Shown here: positions 23,261 through 28,446 of the stretch, in pieces
How positions within the stretch are numbered: the stretch's first letter is position 1
Layout: every line of letters starts with the position of its first letter
NCBI GenBank assembly: GCA_964615795.1
Contig: CAZTQR010000040.1
Coordinates: forward strand, 1 to 28,446
Source of the DNA: JADJAH01 sp964615795
Lineage (GTDB): Bacteria; Bacteroidota; Ignavibacteria; Tepidaquicellales; Tepidaquicellaceae
Direction of reading: 5' to 3'
DNA length: 28,446 bases
Notes under the pieces: generated by a model
Seen by the model: only the letters and a program-made list of their open reading frames with translations
Database searches by the model: none
Told to the model about the DNA's origin: nothing
Made by a program: the position numbers and the translations under genes

Positions 23261-24290
23261 GCTGTGCCGCCTTTTTTCCGACCAACGGGTCTATGAGTTC
23301 AAACCACTTGTACTTGACCTTATCCCAGTCAAATTCCTCGACTTTTTTTCTTGCATTCACCGACATCCTGTACGCCCTGTCCGGATTTTCAAGCAGGGAA
23401 ATTATTGCATCCGAGAAAGCATTTGCGTTTCCCGGCTCCACAAGCGTCCCGTCAGAATTGTTTTCAACAAGGTACGGAATGCCTCCGACATTGGTTGACA
23501 CCACAGGCATTCCGAGCGCCATCGCCTCTATTACGCTGACGGGGTGATTGTCGAAATTTGTTGTATTGATGAAGATGTCGTAATCCTGCGAAAGTCCGGT
23601 CCACTCCTTCTTCGAAAGCTTCCCGGTGATCTTCACTGAATCACCGATGCCAAGCTGTTCGACCTTCTTCATGAATGGTGCAAGGCTTCCGTCCTTATCG
23701 GGTCCCACCATGCACAGTTCAGCATCCGGATAGGACCTCTTTATTGCAGAAAGTGCTTCAACTGCCATCTCAGGATTGTATATCTCATGAAAGGACCTTA
23801 CCCAAAAAAGTTTCGGTTTCACCGATCTTCTTTCCTTGAAAGGATAATCATTTACCGGGATAAAGTTCGGGATGTAATCAACGTCATAGCCTTCATCGTT
23901 GAAATGTTTCTTCAGATAAAGAGAAGGTGAGATGTTGCGGTAAGCATTTCCGAAGACATCCCGGCAAAGCGAAGGTGAACTCTTCAGCCTTTCCGGATAT
24001 CCGCCTCCCCTGAGTATCGGCACATACGGGATATTATTTCTTTTGCTGAGTCTTGCAAGGACGTATGTGAACCAGAATGCCTTCATGCTGTATGAATCAA
24101 TGAGCACGAGGCGCAGTTCTTTCTTATGCCGGTTGAATGTTTTTACCATGTCCATAAGCCTGTTCGGCTGGCTCAGTTTGTCCGATACGGCCCTGAGATT
24201 GTAATGCTCCGAAAGTTTCGGGGCAAGAGTTTCGATAAAAGTGGGAGTATAACCGTGTGATGAAAGTATGTTCCCTGCATAGAGGATCAT
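23247..24290 (-). CDS. GT4 family glycosyltransferase
   Basis: This 347-residue GT-B enzyme starts at the ATG at 24290 (MILYAGNILSSHGYTPTF), which overlaps the stop of the Wzy-like gene in an ATGA junction. A longer open frame back to a GTG at 24398 would overlap the neighbour by over 110 bases and adds residues unlike the family, so it is rejected. The C-terminal domain begins near 160 (KLFWVRSFHEIYNPE). The donor-site acid pair is Asp247-x7-Glu255 in FDNHPVSVIEAMALGMPVV, an Asp in place of the more common Glu. It probably adds a sugar inside the cytoplasm. Sugar specificity unknown. Confidence 0.9.
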   Translation of the reverse strand: MILYAGNILSSHGYTPTFIETLAPKLSEHYNLRAVSDKLSQPNRLMDMVKTFNRHKKELRLVLIDSYSMKAFWFTYVLARLSKRNNIPYVPILRGGGYPERLKSSPSLCRDVFGNAYRNISPSLYLKKHFNDEGYDVDYIPNFIPVNDYPFKERRSVKPKLFWVRSFHEIYNPEMAVEALSAIKRSYPDAELCMVGPDKDGSLAPFMKKVEQLGIGDSVKITGKLSKKEWTGLSQDYDIFINTTNFDNHPVSVIEAMALGMPVVSTNVGGIPYLVENNSDGTLVEPGNANAFSDAIISLLENPDRAYRMSVNARKKVEEFDWDKVKYKWFELIDPLVGKKAAQHVIS

Positions 24291-25624
24291 ACAGGGGGCC
24301 TGCGCAGCAAGTGAATGAAAGCGAGGCCGTAAATGAATCCGGGCGCGGCTGTCCTCATAGCCGCATGGCCCAGCGTAATGAAAACAAACACCGTGCACAT
24401 TACGAGTATGATCCTGTCGTCTGTTGATCTGATCTTGAAGAAAGTCATTACCGGAACCAGCACAATTATTGCGATCACTGCAACACCGAACACGCCGTGT
24501 TCTGCAAGAAGCCTTGAATATTCAATATGCGCTGCCGCTTCTATACCGCTGATCTCACCTCGCTTGAAAGTTGCCATACCGGGGCCCACACCCGTCAGCA
24601 TATTATCCTCAAAGATCGTAAGGTCTTCTGCAAATATCTCTTCCCTTCCGCTGAACATATTGCTCTTCTCCTTATTATACATTGATTCGCCCTTGAACCT
24701 CATCTCAAGCAAACCGCCGCTCACTTCGTTAACGTAGTAGAAACCGAGAGAGCCTATCACAAATATGAACATGAACGAAAACACGACCCGGTTCAGCTTG
24801 TCTTTGAACCTGCTGTCAAGAAGTGTCATGATTATGATCGTCAGAGCGATCGCGATTGCCGGAGCAAGCATACCGCCCCGAGAGAATGTTGCCAGTCCCC
24901 TTACAAGAAAGCTGAGCAGAAGAATTCCCGCAATGTAATTGATCCTGAACAGGCGGATATTTAAAAAATAAGCCATTGCGATGAGCATGATGCCCAAACC
25001 GAAAATCGTGGAAACCTGATTCGGACCGAAACCTCCGCTTGCCTGAAAATTCGACTCGGTTGTGAACTCAACATCCTCAAGCGAACCTGACTTGAAATAG
25101 ACAAAGATTGACATCGCGGCGATCGGATAAAGCATTGCAAGCAATGTTCTCCTGAACTGCGGAAGAGGTATCTTGCGCCTGTAGAAATACATGCCTGCAA
25201 CCCCGAGCGTAATGGGCCCCGAAAGATTGAACGACACCATCTGCCTTGAAAGGTCAAATGAGCCGAAGTCAACATACATGATTGACGGAAGAAGGAGAAG
25301 TACAAGTATGATGAATATAAACGGTATCTTCTTTTTTGCTCCTACAAGCGTGCCAAGCAGAAGAAATACAACAACCGCATACTTTCCCCATTCATAGGAG
25401 AACCCTCCGGAATTCATCCGGAATAGAACTTCAACACCTACTACATAAGCCGAAAAAATGTGTGCTGAGCCGTCTGAATTCTTCTTTGCCATGATCCTGT
25501 AAACTCCGTAGAGCATTATCAGGATGGAATAGATCTCGCTCAGTTTGGGGTTGAACAGCATGGACATTGCAAGTGCAATGTTCAGAACGAGAAGTATTTC
25601 AGACTTAAACGGTGAGTTTTTCAC
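24287..25624 (-). CDS. O-antigen ligase/polymerase (Wzy/WaaL-like) membrane protein
   Basis: This 445-residue integral membrane protein has about ten or more hydrophobic helices and the Wzy_C-type features: TFSRGG at 246-251, SGREEIF at 325-331 in the large periplasmic loop, GVGPGMATF at 345-353, and AHIEYSRLLAEHGVFG at 365-380. Such proteins join repeat units or attach glycans on the periplasmic side. In a cluster with an initiating transferase and Wzi, a Wzy polymerase role is more likely than lipid A ligation, but they cannot be separated by sequence alone. The start is a GTG at 25624, as the upstream in-frame stop is only a few bases away. It begins 48 bases after the GT4 gene, the widest gap within this operon. 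Confidence 0.86.
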   Translation of the reverse strand: MKNSPFKSEILLVLNIALAMSMLFNPKLSEIYSILIMLYGVYRIMAKKNSDGSAHIFSAYVVGVEVLFRMNSGGFSYEWGKYAVVVFLLLGTLVGAKKKIPFIFIILVLLLLPSIMYVDFGSFDLSRQMVSFNLSGPITLGVAGMYFYRRKIPLPQFRRTLLAMLYPIAAMSIFVYFKSGSLEDVEFTTESNFQASGGFGPNQVSTIFGLGIMLIAMAYFLNIRLFRINYIAGILLLSFLVRGLATFSRGGMLAPAIAIALTIIIMTLLDSRFKDKLNRVVFSFMFIFVIGSLGFYYVNEVSGGLLEMRFKGESMYNKEKSNMFSGREEIFAEDLTIFEDNMLTGVGPGMATFKRGEISGIEAAAHIEYSRLLAEHGVFGVAVIAIIVLVPVMTFFKIRSTDDRIILVMCTVFVFITLGHAAMRTAAPGFIYGLAFIHLLRRPPV

Positions 25625-25672
25625 GGCCTAAAGTTAGCATAAATTGACTTCAAAATAAATCACCATATTGCC

Positions 25673-26806
25673 TTACGACTCGTCATTTCCCGTGTCCAGT
25701 ATCTCTGTTTTAAGCAGGTTGATGTAATGACTGTATGTGAAACTTCCGGCAAGCTCCATGCATTTTTCAGAACGTTGTTTGAGTTGGACCCGGTCATTGA
25801 TCGCAATATCAACTGCATCAGCAATACCTTCGGGGGTTATCTCTTTCAGAAATATTGATGCATCACTTCCGAAGAACTGACTGATTGAAGAAATGTCAGA
25901 CACTACCGGCACACAGCCGTAAGCAGCGGCTTCTGCTATTACTTTTGGAAATCCCTCCGAGCGGCTCGGCAAAATGAGCAAGTGAGAGTCACTGTAAATT
26001 CCGGAGAGCGAATCTCTTCCCACAAACCCGGTGAATACGGCATTCACGCCTGTATCATTCATTTGCAGTCTGAGAGATTCAAGCATTGTACCTCCTCCTG
26101 CAAATGTCATCCTGCTGATCATATCCTTTCTCTTCATCAGCTTCAGCGCCTCGGGTATCAAACCGCAGCCTTTATTCTCCGTAAGCGTGCCGGCAAAGCA
26201 GAGGTTCAGTTTCCCGTCAAAGTTCTTTTTTGAGCCGCACTCACGCGCCGATTTCAGCTCTTCATCTTCAAGGCATGGATTCGGAAAGCTGATAATGTGC
26301 TGTTTCTGTCCTTCCCACCATCCGTTGATCGTGACTTTGCAGTTAAGAAAGTTGCATTCGAGCATCCACTTTTGCAGTGAATATGAAAGCGGAGGATCAT
26401 CCATTTTCCAGTTGCCCGCATACTTGACCCATTTGCGCAGTGACCTTTTCATCGCCAGATACGGAAGAACATACAATCCCATGGCAGTGGGTGCGCGAAA
26501 CTGCACCCAGTCAACTTCACGAATGTTGCTCTTTATTATACCGAGATTGTGAAATGCCGTGGTGAGTATGGAAAGTTTCTCCGTGAGCTTATCACCGCCG
26601 TAAGGCTTAAGCGGAACAAATTTCACTTTGTCCGATCCGTATTCAAGTGAACTTTCCGGAGCCGGTTCGCTGTGAAGAGGCGCAATATGCACAATGCCTT
26701 CGAACAATCCTGTAAGATGATCAAGCTCCCTTATCGTCGGTCCCCAGCCGGTTATCTTTCCGTTTCTGTGATAGTGAGGAGTGTGGGAAACAACCGCCAG
26801 TTTCAT
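25673..26806 (-). CDS. GT4 family glycosyltransferase
   Basis: This 377-residue GT-B glycosyltransferase has an N-terminal acceptor domain (AVVSHTPHYHRNGKITGWGP) and a C-terminal donor domain from about 198 (KLNLCFAGTLTENKGCGLIPEAL). The retaining-GT4 pair Glu284-x7-Glu292 lies in SRSEGFPKVIAEAAAYG. No membrane segment is evident. Its ATG overlaps the upstream amidotransferase stop (ATGA) and its stop precedes a 48-base AT-rich gap before the Wzy-like gene. It probably adds one sugar of the repeat unit. The sugar and linkage cannot be read. Confidence 0.9.
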   Translation of the reverse strand: MKLAVVSHTPHYHRNGKITGWGPTIRELDHLTGLFEGIVHIAPLHSEPAPESSLEYGSDKVKFVPLKPYGGDKLTEKLSILTTAFHNLGIIKSNIREVDWVQFRAPTAMGLYVLPYLAMKRSLRKWVKYAGNWKMDDPPLSYSLQKWMLECNFLNCKVTINGWWEGQKQHIISFPNPCLEDEELKSARECGSKKNFDGKLNLCFAGTLTENKGCGLIPEALKLMKRKDMISRMTFAGGGTMLESLRLQMNDTGVNAVFTGFVGRDSLSGIYSDSHLLILPSRSEGFPKVIAEAAAYGCVPVVSDISSISQFFGSDASIFLKEITPEGIADAVDIAINDRVQLKQRSEKCMELAGSFTYSHYINLLKTEILDTGNDES

Positions 26807-28446
26807 CTGTTCCTGTTCCAGAGATTGAGACTGTAAAGCATGAGGATCCTCTGGTAAACCCCGGCACGGCTTATTTCCTGCTCCGATCCTTCCCTGCTTT
26901 CCAGCATCCTGAACAGGAACTCGACATAATCCTTTCTTATGTAGTCCAGTGCCATGCTGTCTTTGCCAAGAAGATCACTTCTGATCTCCGAATAATCATC
27001 CTTGCCGAGCGCCTTGTCAAGCGGAATTGTGAATCCCTTCTTCGCACCCTTGCTTGTGTGTGAAGGATAGATGTCACTGTGAATATCTCTTAGGATCTTT
27101 TTCGTTTTGCCAACTCCAGATTTTTGATTGAACGGAATGCTCAGTGCGAATGAAGTAAGGTCTTCATCAAGGAACGGCACTCTGTATTCAACCCCGTTGA
27201 GCATTGACATCATGTCAGTCTTGCGCAGGTAATCGCTCAGCATCGTCTTTCTGAAATAATCAAACACGATGTAGTTCCTGAACTCTGCCGGAGCTTCTTC
27301 GCCGAAAAGCCTGCCGTACAATTTCAGGCCGTCATCGGGATCAAAGAGGAAGGGTGAATCGCCTCTGAGCAAGGATCTTCTGGGAAACCATGAGTGCCAG
27401 TCATACAGCATTTCATGGGGATTGTCTGACCACAGCCCCGAAAGCCTTCCTGCAATTCTCCTGGCTGATGAACCTCCAAAGGAAGCTGCCGCCGTGAGAA
27501 TTTTTTTCGCAACTCCCGCCTTTATGCCCGACCGTGAAAGCATCTCAAGATATGAGAGCCATGTCTGCGAAGGGTACCCGTTGAAAAGCTCATCTCCACC
27601 GTCGCCTCCAACAAGAACTTTGGTGATCCTTGAAGATGCGCGGGTTAGGAAGAAGACATTGACGGCCGAAGAATCTGCATACGGCTGATCGAAATTTGCA
27701 AGCAGGCAATTGAGTGTGTGAAGATCAAGGGATGAATCCGCCCTGATCAACTCCATCTTGCCGCCAACCGTATTTGCGTACAAAGATGCAGTCTCTGATT
27801 CGTCGTGCTCTTTATCGGAAAAACTGACAGTAAGCCCTTTCACATCGCTGTCAGAATCATGTGCAAGAGCGTAGATTAGCGATGAATCTATTCCGCCGCT
27901 GAGAGCCACTGCAACTTCAACATCCGCAACAAGATTTCTTTTAACAGCTTTCCTCAGCAATTCGAGTGACTTTTCCCTGTTAACAGCATATGACAAACCG
28001 TTCTGTTTTCCGAAATCATAGGATATCAGTTTCTTTTCCTCATAACCCTCAACAGAAATCGTTGCCACATGACCGGGTTTTAGCGCAACAATTTCCCTGT
28101 AGATTGTATGAGGTTCCGGGCAATAGCCGAGATTGAGATAGCATTTCAGAACATTCTCATTCACGCTGAGCCTGTTCCTTACGGACGGAAGGAGGGCTTT
28201 TATCTCACTTCCGAAAACACTGAACCCGGAATCATGGTAAATGTACAGCGGCTTAATGCCCGAAGGATCTCGTGCGAGAATTATTTTCCGCGAAGCCCTT
28301 TCGTCAAGTATTGAAATAGAATAGATGCCGCGAAGTTGTCTGAAGAACTCGGTACCGTGCCGGATGTAGCCTTGCATGATCACTTCCGTATCGGATGTTG
28401 TTCTGAACTGATGCCCTTGCAGACTTTCTTTCAGTTCTGCATAATT
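26803..28446 (-). CDS. asnB: Asparagine synthase-type amidotransferase (AsnB family), N-terminus cut by window edge
   Basis: The open frame runs past the window edge. Codons upstream of the GTG at 28383 continue the family sequence (NYAELKESLQGHQF, then SDTE), so that GTG is internal and the true start lies beyond 28446. By comparison with the family, about 75 residues, including the nucleophile Cys2, are missing from view. Visible features are the SDTE motif of the glutaminase domain, ILARDPSGIKPLYI, and the ATP-pyrophosphatase loop ALSGGIDSSLIYAL about 185 residues into the visible part, then VLVGGDGGDELFNGYP. The synthetase half looks intact. It is a different protein from the second copy at 17160-18938. 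Its stop overlaps the next GT4 start (ATGA). A role in amidating a sugar acid is inferred. Confidence 0.9.
   Translation of the reverse strand, partial: NYAELKESLQGHQFRTTSDTEVIMQGYIRHGTEFFRQLRGIYSISILDERASRKIILARDPSGIKPLYIYHDSGFSVFGSEIKALLPSVRNRLSVNENVLKCYLNLGYCPEPHTIYREIVALKPGHVATISVEGYEEKKLISYDFGKQNGLSYAVNREKSLELLRKAVKRNLVADVEVAVALSGGIDSSLIYALAHDSDSDVKGLTVSFSDKEHDESETASLYANTVGGKMELIRADSSLDLHTLNCLLANFDQPYADSSAVNVFFLTRASSRITKVLVGGDGGDELFNGYPSQTWLSYLEMLSRSGIKAGVAKKILTAAASFGGSSARRIAGRLSGLWSDNPHEMLYDWHSWFPRRSLLRGDSPFLFDPDDGLKLYGRLFGEEAPAEFRNYIVFDYFRKTMLSDYLRKTDMMSMLNGVEYRVPFLDEDLTSFALSIPFNQKSGVGKTKKILRDIHSDIYPSHTSKGAKKGFTIPLDKALGKDDYSEIRSDLLGKDSMALDYIRKDYVEFLFRMLESREGSEQEISRAGVYQRILMLYSLNLWNRNR

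Noticed and set aside
24291..24398. N-terminal extension of the GT4 gene back to a GTG at 24398
   Set aside because: It would overlap the Wzy-like gene by over 110 bases, the added residues do not resemble a GT4 start, and an ATGA junction start exists at 24290.
28381..28383. GTG at 28383 as the start of the edge amidotransferase
   Set aside because: Codons upstream continue a typical AsnB sequence (NYAEL, SDTE) to the window edge, so the gene is truncated by the window and does not start here.
1..28446. CRISPR arrays, tRNA/rRNA genes, insertion sequences, prophage or attachment sites
   Set aside because: No regularly spaced repeats, transposase or integrase reading frames, or recognisable RNA genes were seen on either strand.

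Overview
The window is a stretch of chromosome from what looks like a member of the Bacteroidota/Ignavibacteriota branch (FCB group). The main clue is the gene at 110-1003, which ends in a type IX secretion C-terminal sorting domain with the YPNPFN motif common in Ignavibacteria-like genomes. Other support is the near absence of Shine-Dalgarno sequences, one candidate promoter of the Bacteroidota TTTG / TAnnTTTG type, and a Wzi-type capsule protein. Genus and species cannot be read from this sequence. Apart from one small gene, every gene lies on the minus strand, so transcription runs from high to low coordinates.

Layout, in the direction of transcription. (1) 28446 to 10723: a very compact surface-polysaccharide operon of 16 genes. 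In order: an asparagine synthase-type amidotransferase cut by the window edge; a GT4 glycosyltransferase; a Wzy/O-antigen ligase-type membrane protein; a second GT4; a CapK/PaaK-like adenylate-forming enzyme; a WbuB/WcaI-like GT4; a formyltransferase-fold protein; a UDP-glucuronate 4-epimerase-like enzyme; a complete second asparagine synthase-type amidotransferase; a methyltransferase; a hexapeptide acyltransferase; another methyltransferase; a GT2 polyprenyl-phosphate sugar synthase-like protein; a GT39-like membrane glycosyltransferase; a DegT-type aminotransferase; and a PglC/WecP-type initiating sugar-phosphate transferase. Most neighbours overlap or nearly touch, many through ATGA, TTGA or TGATG junctions. 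(2) 10722-6158: a 198-bp gap with a candidate promoter and a palindrome on the start codon, then a WbpM/PglF-type nucleotide-sugar 4,6-dehydratase, a Wzi-family outer-membrane protein and a small secreted probable outer-membrane protein. (3) 6161-3494: an MCE/Mla lipid-transport set (MlaE permease, MlaF ATPase, MlaD substrate-binding protein), coupled to the small outer-membrane protein by an ATGA overlap. (4) 3493-2638: two short intergenic regions around a lone plus-strand three-helix membrane protein. (5) 2637-110: a Tat-exported phosphoesterase coupled to a type IX-sorted secreted protein, ending at a strong hairpin.

How the genes fit together (inference). The dehydratase, aminotransferase and initiating transferase form a PglF/PglE/PglC-like set that would make a 4-amino-4,6-dideoxy sugar phosphate on undecaprenyl phosphate. 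The glycosyltransferases would extend it, and the epimerase would supply a galacturonate-type sugar. The two amidotransferases, the formyltransferase-like protein, the acyltransferase, the methyltransferases and perhaps the CapK-like enzyme would decorate it. The Wzy-like protein would polymerise it and Wzi would hold it at the surface. The GT2/GT39 pair suggests one sugar is added from a polyprenyl-phosphate donor outside the membrane. No flippase (Wzx) or Wza/Wzc export machinery is visible; it would lie outside the window. No RNA genes, CRISPR arrays, insertion sequences or phage genes were seen.
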